DNA from: a virus
Direction: 5' to 3' (one strand)
Length of the DNA stretch: 30,344 nucleotides
IMG/VR virus record: IMGVR_UViG_3300042936_001079
Coordinates: 1-30,344 of that record
Within the stretch, counting starts at the first letter, position 1. Each line of letters starts with the position of its first letter. The translations under genes and the position numbers were made by a program. The notes under the pieces are model-generated. The model was given only the letters and a program-made list of their open reading frames with translations, ran no database searches and was not told where the DNA came from. Positions 23,360 through 29,115 of the stretch are shown piece by piece.

Positions 23360-23582
23360 AATTGAACAAGAAATGTATTTTCTTAATTTAGAGATTCAAT
23401 CCATTGAGGAAAGAATAAAAGAACTATCAAAGGATTATGAAAAGAACCAGGGTTTCTTGACTGTTTTAGATTGGCAAGCGACTAAAAGAACCTTGGCTTA
23501 TTTGGATTTGAAAATGCAATTGGATAAAATAATTGACCCAATACAACCCCATATTAATGATAAGGATAAATATGAACAATGA
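23337..23582 (+). CDS. Coiled-coil protein, 81 aa
   Basis: ATG 23337 follows AAGAGG at six bases; 23343 is an alternative two codons in. Residues 5-70 are nearly all helix with heptad hydrophobics (LNLEIQSIEERIKELSKDYE). Function unknown. Overlaps the last gene by 11 bases. Confidence 0.72.
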   Translation: MDMTAKDEIEQEMYFLNLEIQSIEERIKELSKDYEKNQGFLTVLDWQATKRTLAYLDLKMQLDKIIDPIQPHINDKDKYEQ

Positions 23583-23880
23583 TGAAGATATTGATTTGAA
23601 TCCCGAAGAAGTTTTTAACCTAATCTTTGGTGGTAGGTGGCTGAAAGAGTTGATTAGTAACTCTGATCTGGAGATGGAAGATAAGATTACAGCGAATGAT
23701 ATTGTTAATGAATTTCTTCGTTTCATAAAAAATCGGGTTGAAGGAATATTGAATCATCCTAGTAATCAAGATAGGTATTCATATGAAGTAGTAAAGAGTA
23801 TGTTTGACTCTGGAACAAACCCATTGGCAGATACCCAGGAAGAATTGAATGCCCAGATAATAGATATGTTCAATAGATAA
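23572..23880 (+). CDS. Hypothetical acidic protein, last gene of plus operon, 102 aa
   Basis: Not recognised. Helical, acidic. ATG 23572 lies after AAGGATAAAT; an upstream in-frame ATG at 23533 would sit deep in the previous gene. It is followed by the operon terminator at 24019-24064. Confidence 0.75.
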   Translation: MNNDEDIDLNPEEVFNLIFGGRWLKELISNSDLEMEDKITANDIVNEFLRFIKNRVEGILNHPSNQDRYSYEVVKSMFDSGTNPLADTQEELNAQIIDMFNR

Positions 23881-23937
23881 AATATTTATAGAGAGAAATA
23901 GCCAAAAACCTATAGCATTAGTAAGTAGAGAGTTCCA

Positions 23938-24006
23938 ATATATGATTGATATATTACATATATAGGGTAGTGCGATAGATAATATATAGTTGATATATCA
24001 CATATG
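23938..24006. repeat. AT-rich direct repeat pair
   Basis: ATATATGATTGATATATTAC (23938) and ATATATAGTTGATATATCAC (23982) are near-copies 44 bases apart, each continuing with ATAT. They could be regulator sites or part of an AT-rich unwinding element; no initiator gene is recognised here. Confidence 0.55.
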
Positions 24007-24018
24007 AGTAAAGAGAAT

Positions 24019-24064
24019 TAGCCTCATTTAGCCTTATTTTAAGGTTATTTGGGGCTATTTTTTT
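24019..24064 (+). terminator. Terminator of the long plus-strand operon
   Basis: Outer stem TAGCC/GGCTA (24019-24023 / 24053-24057), inner stem CCTTA/TAAGG (24032-24044), then seven T. The first strong terminator after 23880. Confidence 0.75.
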
Positions 24065-24249
24065 GCCCAAAAACGACTAATTAATTATAATAATTAGCAT
24101 AAATATGACTAAAATGGTCAACAATTGAATGAAAACGGGTAAAAAAAGCTCATAAATAGAGACCCCTTTATATCCCCTATAGTAATCCTGGGATCAAGAG
24201 TAAGAATAATAAAAATACAATATAATTCCCCGATATTTACACTATTCCA

Positions 24250-24600
24250 TTACCTATATCAGGATCTCATTAGGTAACTATCCAGTTGTCGGTTGGGTTG
24301 ATAGATTTACTCATAGAGTAACTGTTTTATTACACCTATGTAATTTGATCTGATAAACCAATAAACCCGACAATTTATTTCCAGCCGTTATTGGTAACGG
24401 TTTGATGGCTCATCAAAGTAACTTTAATATTGGGGGGATATTTGTATCTAAAATCGATTAGATAACTATTAACCCATTTCTATAGGTAGAGAACACATAA
24501 GTATTATCTTCACCCAGCCAGTCGGCATACAGTGCACCAGAATTTGAATACATTTTATAAGCCTAATAGTATCATTAAGTTTTGATTACAAATATGTATT
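24250..24600. other. Hairpin-dense region: candidate large ncRNA or origin
   Basis: Perfect inverted repeats follow one another: TTACCTA/TAGGTAA (24250/24271), TTGTCGG/CCGACAA (24286/24367) enclosing GGTT/AACC (24296/24356), TTACTC/GAGTAA (24307/24316) and ATTACA/TGTAAT (24329/24339); then CCGTTA/TAACGG (24385/24395), TTTGATG/CATCAAA (24401/24411), ATCTAA/TTAGAT (24446/24458) and AATACAT/ATGTATT (24547/24594) around TAAT/ATTA. Nested and adjacent helices suggest a branched RNA; a replication origin is the alternative. Strand unknown. Confidence 0.45.
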
Positions 24601-24629
24601 ATAGTTAGAGATAATAATAATAAAATTTC

Positions 24630-24672
24630 GCGGGTGTGCAATAACAAATACATTTCTTATTGGGACACCCGC
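24630..24672. repeat. Cassette dyad 1 (GCGGGTG arm type)
   Basis: GCGGGTG-tg-CAATAA (24630-24644) pairs with TTATTG-gga-CACCCGC (24657-24672), loop of 12. Same architecture as the other array dyads (outer arm, short mismatch, CAAT-type inner arm), and the same outer arm as dyad 10 at the far end of the array. Confidence 0.7.
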
Positions 24673-24728
24673 CCATAAATAGTAATAGAAAATGTGTGTT
24701 AAATTGAGATAGAAATAGAAACCTAAAC

Positions 24729-24769
24729 GCTGGCGTTCATTGTGCTTTAGCACGGGTATGAACGCCAGC
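24729..24769. repeat. Cassette dyad 2 (GCTGGCGTTCAT arm type)
   Basis: GCTGGCGTTCAT (24729-24740) pairs perfectly with ATGAACGCCAGC (24758-24769); inside is GTGC-TTTA-GCAC. Almost identical to dyad 4 at 25350, as part of the duplicated segment. Confidence 0.8.
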
Positions 24770-24781
24770 CCGTAAACGCAG

Positions 24782-24813
24782 AAAGGGCGTGAACCCGAAG
24801 GTTCACGCCCTTT
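24782..24813 (-). terminator. Terminator of cassette gene 24840 (bidirectional hairpin)
   Basis: Perfect 13-pair stem AAAGGGCGTGAAC / GTTCACGCCCTTT with a UUCG-type loop when read on the minus strand. Short T stretch only, so it may also act as an mRNA end-protector. A smaller ATCCC/GGGAT hairpin sits by the stop codon. Confidence 0.8.
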
Positions 24814-24839
24814 CCTACTGCCCTTATCCCGTATGGGGA

Positions 24840-25145
24840 TTACTTCTTGCTCTTGCCCTTGCGCTTCATCAACGACACAACGCAACGACCATCGCTAGTC
24901 CATTGGACTGTGACAGCAATTCCATTTGTCTCGGCGACTTTCTCAACACGACCACGATACTTAGCCTTGTGGTTTGTGTAATCGTCATCGTTTGGATTAC
25001 CTTGTGCGATATCCCAAACAAACGCATCACCGTCAATGGCAGGATCAAGAGCCAACAACTCTTGCTCTAGCGCAGGATCAGAGTAAGGCGCTCTGCCCCT
25101 ACCCTTTAGTTCGCCTACTAGATCACTCAGGTTTATCTTAGCCAT
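24840..25145 (-). CDS. Cassette protein, paralogue 1, 101 aa
   Basis: Unknown function. First 21 residues (MAKINLSDLVGELKGRGRAP plus Y) are identical to paralogue 2 at 25462, and LDPAIDGDAFV, AQGNP, DYTNHKA and VQWTS are shared. C-terminus is a lysine-rich tail (KRKGKSKK), suggesting contact with nucleic acid. AAAGAGAGATAACACT precedes the ATG. Own promoter, leader hairpin and terminator. Confidence 0.85.
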   Translation of the reverse strand: MAKINLSDLVGELKGRGRAPYSDPALEQELLALDPAIDGDAFVWDIAQGNPNDDDYTNHKAKYRGRVEKVAETNGIAVTVQWTSDGRCVVSLMKRKGKSKK

Positions 25146-25233
25146 AGTGTTATCTCTCTTTCATTAGGTTATGTCATAGCAAGTCGCTATGACATCTATA
25201 AACTTATCATATGAATAGAAATGTGTACTTAAG
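25146..25233 (-). promoter_or_regulatory. Cassette promoter and leader hairpin (gene 24840)
   Basis: Minus-strand block TTAAGTACACATTTC...TATGAT AAG (-10 at 25206-25211), followed in the leader by a near-perfect hairpin TGTCATAGC / GCTATGACA ahead of the ribosome site. The block is shared by eight cassettes. Confidence 0.7.
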
Positions 25234-25258
25234 CCAGTTGAGAGTGTGTAACCCTTTG

Positions 25259-25301
25259 GCTGGAGTGCAATTGCTATGCTAAAGCGCCCTTGCCCTCCAG
25301 C
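25259..25301. repeat. Cassette dyad 3 (GCTGGAG arm type)
   Basis: GCTGGAG (25259-25265) pairs with CTCCAGC (25295-25301) around the conserved core CAATTGCTATGCTaAAGCGC. Lies just upstream of the promoter of gene 24840 on the minus strand. Confidence 0.75.
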
Positions 25302-25349
25302 GGGGATTAGAAATGTGTATTAAAGAAGAGAGAGAGTGTGAACCCAAGG
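25302..25349 (-). promoter_or_regulatory. Promoter-block relic lacking the -10
   Basis: Contains TTTAATACACATTTCTAATC on the minus strand as in the live promoters, but the sequence then runs into CCCCGCTGGAGG instead of TATGNTAAG. It sits downstream of a gene and is followed by no start codon; interpreted as a leftover from duplication. A similar degenerate relic lies at about 24680-24705. Confidence 0.55.
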
Positions 25350-25392
25350 CGCTGGCGTTCATTGTGCTTTAGCACGGGCATGAACGCCAGCG
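25350..25392. repeat. Cassette dyad 4 (GCTGGCGTTCAT arm type)
   Basis: CGCTGGCGTTCAT (25350-25362) pairs perfectly with ATGAACGCCAGCG (25380-25392), inner GTGC/GCAC. Near-identical to dyad 2, 622 bases away. Confidence 0.8.
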
Positions 25393-25406
25393 AATAAACA
25401 AAAAAA

Positions 25407-25432
25407 GGGCGTGAACCCGAAGGTCCACGCCC
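25407..25432 (-). terminator. Terminator of cassette gene 25462
   Basis: Minus-strand stem GGGCGTGGACC / GGTTCACGCCC (one G-U) with TTCG loop, followed by seven T. Confidence 0.9.
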
Positions 25433-25461
25433 TTTTCTTTACTTTACCTATCCGTTAAGGA

Positions 25462-25776
25462 TTAACGGCTTTTCTTTGCCTTTGCCTTTTTCGGCTTGAC
25501 CAATGACACAATCATTCTGCCAGTGGATGTCCACTGAACACTGATTGCGATATTGTTCTTTTCAGCAATTTTCTCAGCACGACCTCGCCACATTGCCTTG
25601 TGGTTCGTGTAATCCTCATCATCAGGATTGCCTTGTGCCAATTCGCATACGAATGCGTCACCGTCAATCGCAGGGTCAAGTTCTTTGATCTCTGCCTCTA
25701 ACGCTGGGTTTTCGTATGGTGCTCGTCCTCGTCCTTTAAGTTCTCCAACGAGGTCACTCAAGTTAATCTTTGCCAT
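25462..25776 (-). CDS. Cassette protein, paralogue 2, 104 aa
   Basis: Second copy of the gene at 24840 with the same N-terminus and domain order, diverged mainly at residues 22-33 and in the tail, here even more basic (KPKKAKAKKSR). AAAAGGAAAAACAAC precedes the ATG. Gene, terminator and following dyad are all repeated with a spacing of about 622-631 bases, so the two arose by tandem duplication. Function unknown. Confidence 0.85.
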   Translation of the reverse strand: MAKINLSDLVGELKGRGRAPYENPALEAEIKELDPAIDGDAFVCELAQGNPDDEDYTNHKAMWRGRAEKIAEKNNIAISVQWTSTGRMIVSLVKPKKAKAKKSR

Positions 25777-25863
25777 TGTTGTTTTTCCTTTTCTCTAGGT
25801 AATGTCTCGGCAAGTCGCTTTGACATAAATAAACTTAGCATATGAATAGAAATGTGTATTAAA
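25777..25863 (-). promoter_or_regulatory. Cassette promoter and leader hairpin (gene 25462)
   Basis: Promoter block TTTAATACACATTTCTATTC then TATGCTAAG; leader hairpin reduced to ATGTC/GACAT around AAAGCGACTTGCCGA, related to but weaker than the one of gene 24840. Confidence 0.7.
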
Positions 25864-25888
25864 CGCAGTTGACAGTGTGTTCCTCAAT

Positions 25889-25932
25889 GGCTGGAGTGCA
25901 ATAGCTATGCTGAAGCGCTCTCGCCCACCAGC
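25889..25932. repeat. Cassette dyad 5
   Basis: Arms GCTGG/CCAGC around GCAATAGCTATGCTGAAGCGC; five clean pairs, then mismatches. Followed on the plus strand by the second conserved dyad (CTC..AAGAATAGA..GAGTGCTGTGT) at about 25941-25975. Confidence 0.65.
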
Positions 25933-26003
25933 ACGAATAGAGAGCACATACTCAAGAATAGAGAGTGCTGTGTACTGCGTGGTCGGTGTACGGGCAACAA
26001 AAA

Positions 26004-26041
26004 AACCCCCAAGCCCGAAGGCTTGAGGGTTTGATTGTCGG
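26004..26041 (-). terminator. Terminator of the three-gene cassette
   Basis: Minus-strand AACCCTCAAGCC-TTCG-GGCTTGGGGGTT followed by a run of T, then TGCCCG, a tail shared by several cassettes. Confidence 0.9.
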
Positions 26042-26048
26042 GGGGAGA

Positions 26049-26222
26049 TTATTTAGTGTGTCTTGCTCTCTCTGAGATAATACCGTGCCTATGAACACGC
26101 TTTATCTCGGCGCTGATTACTTGCTTTATCTCCCACTGTTCGCCACCGTCAATGACAGATAGGATATGGCGTATTGCAGACAGTGGCACTGTATCTGCCC
26201 TGCCGTTACTGTTGCGCCTCAT
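26049..26222 (-). CDS. Small basic cassette protein, 57 aa
   Basis: ATG 26222 overlaps the stop of the upstream gene (ATGA) with GGAGCG eight bases before, so it is preferred over a start at 26243. Arg-rich ends (MRRNSNGRAD, RVHRHGIISERARHTK) around a helical centre. Not recognised; nucleic-acid binding plausible. Confidence 0.75.
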   Translation of the reverse strand: MRRNSNGRADTVPLSAIRHILSVIDGGEQWEIKQVISAEIKRVHRHGIISERARHTK

Positions 26223-26461
26223 ACGGCTCGCTCCAGCACGCAATCACCGTCTACTGTCCAAAGGACAAATACCGAGTGGATAAAGTGATCCTCAAGTAGT
26301 TGTTGCTGGATATCCTCTTTGTAATCTCTCACGGCTCTAGCGTCTTGTTGGAATATCCCCCGAGGTATCTTGAGAGCCTGGATGATTATAGCGTCACCCT
26401 TGATCTCCATAGTGGATGCCTCATCTCGGATGTATTGAGCCATATTGTTGCTTATTTTCAT
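26219..26461 (-). CDS. Cassette protein, 80 aa
   Basis: Strong AAGGAGG site nine bases before the ATG, located in the end of the upstream gene (TAATG overlap). Helix-beta-helix-beta look (GDAIIIQALKIPRGIF, HSVFVLWTVDGDCVLE). The ending WTVDGDCV recalls the WTSDGRCVVSL end of the 24840 paralogues. Function unknown. Confidence 0.8.
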   Translation of the reverse strand: MKISNNMAQYIRDEASTMEIKGDAIIIQALKIPRGIFQQDARAVRDYKEDIQQQLLEDHFIHSVFVLWTVDGDCVLERAV

Positions 26462-26631
26462 TATGCGACCCTCCTTAGGGTACTAACGGGGACTTTTCTT
26501 GAGTATTTGTTTTGGTAAGTTGTTGGGTAGATCAGGGCATAGCCCCAACCGTCAATCTCGGCAATCCTGAAGAAACCGTCACCACCGACAATCTCTACAA
26601 AGTTACCAATCTCCAGTTTATCGTTATCCAT
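26461..26631 (-). CDS. Small beta-barrel-like cassette protein, 56 aa
   Basis: First gene of the three-gene cassette. GGAGGG lies a few bases upstream of ATG 26631, directly after the leader hairpin. LEIGNFVEIVGGDGFFRIAE (residues 6-25) then GWGYALIYP look like a small SH3/KOW-type barrel; tail basic (STLRRVA). Stop overlaps the next ATG. Function unknown. Confidence 0.78.
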   Translation of the reverse strand: MDNDKLEIGNFVEIVGGDGFFRIAEIDGWGYALIYPTTYQNKYSRKVPVSTLRRVA

Positions 26632-26705
26632 ATTCCCTCCGTGTTGATGTTGTAGGTGTCACCAACACAAATAAACTTATCATATGATTAGAAATGTGTA
26701 TTCAA
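26632..26705 (-). promoter_or_regulatory. Cassette promoter and leader hairpin (gene 26461)
   Basis: Promoter block with TATGATAAGTTTA; leader hairpin GTGTTGGTG / CATCAACAC (one G-U) with loop ACACCTACAA; the 3' arm runs straight into the ribosome site CGGAGGG. Confidence 0.75.
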
Positions 26706-26733
26706 GGGAGTTGAGAGTGTGTACCCTGTGAGC

Positions 26734-26772
26734 TGGTGTGCAATTGCTGTGCTGAAGCGCCCTCGCCCACCA
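26734..26772. repeat. Cassette dyad 6 (TGGTG arm type)
   Basis: TGGTG/CACCA around CAATTGCTGTGCTGAAGCGC. The second conserved dyad follows at about 26783-26817. Confidence 0.7.
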
Positions 26773-26845
26773 TCGCATAATGAGAGAGCATACTCAAGAA
26801 TAGAGAGTGCTGTGTGCTTGTGTGCTGGAGTTCGGGCAACAAAAA

Positions 26846-26875
26846 AACCCCCCAAGCCTTTCGGCTCAGAGGGTT
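26846..26875 (-). terminator. Terminator of cassette gene 26901
   Basis: Minus-strand AACCCTCTGAGCC-GAAA-GGCTTGGGGGGTT then a T-run. GNRA-type loop instead of UUCG. Confidence 0.9.
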
Positions 26876-26900
26876 CGTTTGTTTGGGGGGTAAATAGTCG

Positions 26901-27197
26901 CTATTGAGCGATTGTGTTTGCTTTGGCTTCGGCTTTGGCTTTATCCGTTGTCTGGGCTTTGATTGTCTGTGAGTAGGAACGAACGAGGAACAAGAGCCCT
27001 TGTGTTGATGGGTGATTGCTTCCGTTCTTGCTCAATGCCTGCTCGTACTTATCGGTGAGCATTGCCAATTGCTCGCCCAGTGTCATTACGGTATCGCCGT
27101 TGCGCATATCGGCTGTGACAGCCTTGATGCGCTTGTTGGCTTGTACCTGCTCACGGCTCTTGTTAGCCCGTGCTTGTGCCTTGCTTGTCTTTTTCAT
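26901..27197 (-). CDS. Basic helical cassette protein, 98 aa
   Basis: Lys/Arg/Gln/Ala-rich: KAQARANKSREQVQANKRIK at the start and TIKAQTTDKAKAEAKANTIA at the end, with a leucine-containing helix between. The composition is that of a nucleic-acid-binding or nucleoid-like helix protein, but no family is recognised. AAGGGGC ribosome site just after the leader hairpin. Confidence 0.8.
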   Translation of the reverse strand: MKKTSKAQARANKSREQVQANKRIKAVTADMRNGDTVMTLGEQLAMLTDKYEQALSKNGSNHPSTQGLLFLVRSYSQTIKAQTTDKAKAEAKANTIAQ

Positions 27198-27272
27198 TGT
27201 TGCCCCTTGTTGGTGTTGTAGGTGTCACCAACAGACATAACCTTAGCATAGGGATAGAAATGTGTATTAAAG
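27198..27272 (-). promoter_or_regulatory. Cassette promoter and leader hairpin (gene 26901)
   Basis: Promoter block with TATGCTAAGGTTA; perfect leader hairpin TGTTGGTG / CACCAACA (27208-27233), loop ACACCTACAA. Confidence 0.78.
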
Positions 27273-27297
27273 GTAGTTGAGAGTCTATAAGCCTTTC

Positions 27298-27340
27298 GTT
27301 GGTGCACAATTGCTATGCTGAAGCGCTCTCGCACACCAAC
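27298..27340. repeat. Cassette dyad 7 (GTTGGTG arm type)
   Basis: GTTGGTG (27298-27304) pairs with CACCAAC (27334-27340) around CAATTGCTATGCTGAAGCGC; second conserved dyad follows at about 27352-27385. Confidence 0.75.
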
Positions 27341-27412
27341 ACGCAATGAGAGAGCACACTCAAGAATAGAGAGTGCTGTGTGCTTGCTTGATGGTGTTCG
27401 GGCAAAAAAAAA

Positions 27413-27440
27413 TCCCCCCAAGCCCGAAGGCTCAGGGGGA
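27413..27440 (-). terminator. Terminator of cassette gene 27464
   Basis: Minus-strand CCCCCTGAGCC-TTCG-GGCTTGGGGGG then a run of nine T after one A. Confidence 0.9.
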
Positions 27441-27463
27441 CTACACGAATTACTTGCTCTTAC

Positions 27464-27682
27464 TTACTCGCCGTCTGGACCAACGCCCAACTCGTAGAAC
27501 AACATTGCCTTAAGTATTGCGTTTGCGTCACCCAAGACCCGAACACGCTGATCAACGGCTTCACGGGCAGTTACTATCCCTCTACGCATTTGTTCATCAA
27601 TCCGATCTAACTCCTTAAGTTTGTCAAGCAGTCTCGGCATTGGGGGCTTCAGTTCCACCCCGTCAATTACTGGATATTGCAT
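27464..27682 (-). CDS. Helical cassette protein, 72 aa
   Basis: MQYPVIDGVELKPPMPRLLD then a long charged helix (KELDRIDEQMRRGIVTAREA) and a C-terminal hydrophobic helix (AILKAMLFYELG). Not recognised. AAGGAGAGAC ribosome site at the base of the leader hairpin. Confidence 0.8.
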   Translation of the reverse strand: MQYPVIDGVELKPPMPRLLDKLKELDRIDEQMRRGIVTAREAVDQRVRVLGDANAILKAMLFYELGVGPDGE

Positions 27683-27755
27683 TGTCTCTCCTTGTTGATG
27701 TTGTAGTTGTCATCAACAAGATAACCTTACCATGTGATAAGAAATGCGTACTAAA
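27683..27755 (-). promoter_or_regulatory. Cassette promoter and leader hairpin (gene 27464)
   Basis: Block CTTTAGTACGCATTTC then CATGGTAAGGTTA; hairpin TTGTTGATG / CATCAACAA. Compared with the TGTTGGTG/CACCAACA version the G-C to A-T change is compensated on both arms. Confidence 0.75.
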
Positions 27756-27782
27756 GAGAGTTGAGAGCCTGTACCTCATTGA

Positions 27783-27823
27783 TTGGTGCACAATTGCTAT
27801 GCTGAAGCGCTCTCGCACACCAA
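27783..27823. repeat. Cassette dyad 8 (TTGGTG arm type)
   Basis: TTGGTG/CACCAA around CAATTGCTATGCTGAAGCGC; second conserved dyad follows at about 27835-27868. Nearly identical to dyad 7. Confidence 0.75.
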
Positions 27824-27896
27824 CACGCAATGAGAGAGCACACTCAAGAATAGAGAGTGCTGTGTGCTTGCTTGATGGTGTTCGGGCACAAAAAAA

Positions 27897-27922
27897 GGGG
27901 AGGAGCCGAAGCCCCTCCCCTT
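27897..27922 (-). terminator. Terminator of the two-gene cassette
   Basis: Minus-strand GGGGAGGGGC-TTCG-GCTCCTCCCC then seven T. Confidence 0.92.
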
Positions 27923-27927
27923 TGTAC

Positions 27928-28017
27928 TTACTTGCGTAGGTATGTCTTGACCATAGTGACTGCGCCCCAGATCACCATAACCATCATTGCCGTAAGCGGG
28001 TCAATGTTGATATCCAT
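27928..28017 (-). CDS. 29-aa membrane peptide
   Basis: TAATG overlap with the upstream stop and a very strong GGGGGGTGA site. Residues 7-23 (PLTAMMVMVIWGAVTMV) form one membrane span, followed by KTYLRK, so N-out/C-in by the positive-inside rule. Too short for ordinary gene calling but well supported by signals. Role unknown. Confidence 0.7.
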   Translation of the reverse strand: MDINIDPLTAMMVMVIWGAVTMVKTYLRK

Positions 28018-28289
28018 TATTCACCCCCCTCTTTATACTCGTAGGAATAAACAATGAAGTTGCTTTGGTCATCAACCATTACCCACTCACCAATGACTTC
28101 CAGTTCCGCATAGAAGCGAACTGGGAACGCATACTTCTTTATGCGATCCTCTGTATTCCACTCACCTATTGGGTATGAGTGAGCCATTAGCGCATTGACA
28201 AACGCTTGTAACAATGGCAAGTGTTCTACCATCTTAGCGTCAGGGAAGTGGCGAAGTACCAATTCCATTGTTTCGTTTGGACTAGGCAT
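28017..28289 (-). CDS. Cassette protein, 90 aa
   Basis: Helical N-terminal half (ETMELVLRHFPDAKMVEHLP) and a beta-rich acidic C-terminal half (VIGEWVMVDDQSNFIVYSYE). Not recognised. AAGGAGACAGTA ribosome site after the leader hairpin. Co-transcribed and coupled with the 29-aa membrane peptide. Confidence 0.8.
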   Translation of the reverse strand: MPSPNETMELVLRHFPDAKMVEHLPLLQAFVNALMAHSYPIGEWNTEDRIKKYAFPVRFYAELEVIGEWVMVDDQSNFIVYSYEYKEGGE

Positions 28290-28363
28290 TACTGTCTCCT
28301 TGTTACCGTTGTAGTTGTCGGCAACAAGATAACCTTACTATATGAATAGAAATGTGTATTAAA
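28290..28363 (-). promoter_or_regulatory. Cassette promoter and leader hairpin (gene 28017)
   Basis: Block TTTAATACACATTTCTATTC then TATAGTAAGGTTA; hairpin TTGTTgCCG / CGGtAACAA with loop ACAACTACAA. The CCG/CGG pair replaces GTG/CAC of other copies on both arms. Confidence 0.72.
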
Positions 28364-28391
28364 GCCAGTTCAGAGTGTATTCCCCTTTCGT

Positions 28392-28430
28392 TGGTGCGCA
28401 ATTGCTATGCTGAAGCGCTCTCGCACACCA
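28392..28430. repeat. Cassette dyad 9a (TGGTG arm type)
   Basis: TGGTGcGC / GCaCACCA around AATTGCTATGCTGAAGCGC, next to a variant second dyad (CTCAAGAGTAGAGAG) at about 28448-28482. Confidence 0.7.
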
Positions 28431-28506
28431 CCGCACGAATAGAGACCATATGCTCAAGAGTAGAGAGTGCTGTGTGCGTGCCTGGGGGTGTTCGGGCACA
28501 AAAAAA

Positions 28507-28532
28507 ACCCCCAAGCCCGAAGGCTTGAGGGT
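28507..28532 (-). terminator. Terminator of cassette gene 28559
   Basis: Minus-strand ACCCTCAAGCC-TTCG-GGCTTGGGGG then a T-run. Confidence 0.9.
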
Positions 28533-28558
28533 TGATTGTGTCGGGGTGATTGGTTTGA

Positions 28559-28834
28559 CTAGAACTCTATATGTTCCTCAATGGCTTGCGTGGGATTTTG
28601 TTTCATCTCACGCTGATCGGCTTCCAAGCCATACTGAATCATTTGTGCACGATGGTCAAAATCCTGAACCATGCGTGTCAATTGTTCAGCGGTTCTTTGC
28701 CAACCGCTTACTCTGCAATAGGCACTTGCGTTCGTGAAACGCAGAGCACCTTTTTGCAGTCGTACTACCAAGTTGGCGATAAGCCGAAGCATCTCTTCTT
28801 CTTGGGTCTCGCTAGGTGATGAATGTTTTGCCAT
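28559..28834 (-). CDS. Helical cassette protein, 91 aa
   Basis: ATG 28834 (MAKHSSPSET) follows a CAGGAGGTTTATC site; an upstream in-frame ATG at 28867 lies where the other cassettes have their untranslated leader. Mostly helical with basic and Gln-rich segments (RLIANLVVRLQKGALRF, QREMKQNPTQAIEEH). Not recognised. Its leader lacks the clean conserved hairpin. Confidence 0.8.
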   Translation of the reverse strand: MAKHSSPSETQEEEMLRLIANLVVRLQKGALRFTNASAYCRVSGWQRTAEQLTRMVQDFDHRAQMIQYGLEADQREMKQNPTQAIEEHIEF

Positions 28835-28928
28835 GATAAACCTCCTGAGTTTATTTGTTGTTGGCATTGGGATACTTCATCACCCCGACATCTATTACCT
28901 TACCATGTGAATAGAAATGTGTATTCAA
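28835..28928 (-). promoter_or_regulatory. Cassette promoter, divergent leader (gene 28559)
   Basis: Promoter block TTGAATACACATTTCTATTC then CATGGTAAGGTAA. The leader starts ATGTCGGGGTGATG and lacks the ACNACTACAA loop; only this cassette differs. Confidence 0.65.
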
Positions 28929-28956
28929 GGCAGTTGAGCGTGTGTCACCCACTGAT

Positions 28957-28995
28957 TGGTGTGCAATTGCTATGCTGAAGCGCCCTTGCCCACCA
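28957..28995. repeat. Cassette dyad 9b (TGGTG arm type)
   Basis: TGGTG-tg-CAA...TTG-cc-CACCA around TTGCTATGCTGAAGCGC; variant second dyad follows at about 29008-29040. Confidence 0.72.
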
Positions 28996-29071
28996 CCGCA
29001 TGCGAAGAGAGAATGTGCTCAAGAGTAGAGAGGGTTGTGTGCTGTGAAACGGGAGTTTAGACACAAAAAAA

Positions 29072-29107
29072 AGCGTGTGATGTGTCGGGGGCGACACACC
29101 ACACGCT
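29072..29107 (-). terminator. Terminator of cassette gene 29116
   Basis: Minus-strand AGCGTGTGGTGTGTCG / CGACACATCACACGCT (one G-U) with a short C-rich loop, then eight T. Confidence 0.92.
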
Positions 29108-29115
29108 TGCTCGCA

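Larger units (their letters stand above)
23881..24780. other. 900-base gene-free region between converging units
   Basis: No credible gene on either strand. Contents in order: two AT-rich direct repeats (23938-24006), operon terminator (24019-24064), a CTAATT/AATTAG hairpin (about 24077-24096), a hairpin-rich stretch (24250-24600) and the first two dyads of the minus-strand cassette array (24630-24672 and 24729-24769). Confidence 0.7.

Noticed and set aside
24586-25070. Open frames on both strands overlapping cassette gene 24840 and its downstream spacer
   Set aside because: Shadows of the real gene and of dyads/terminator; no ribosome sites.
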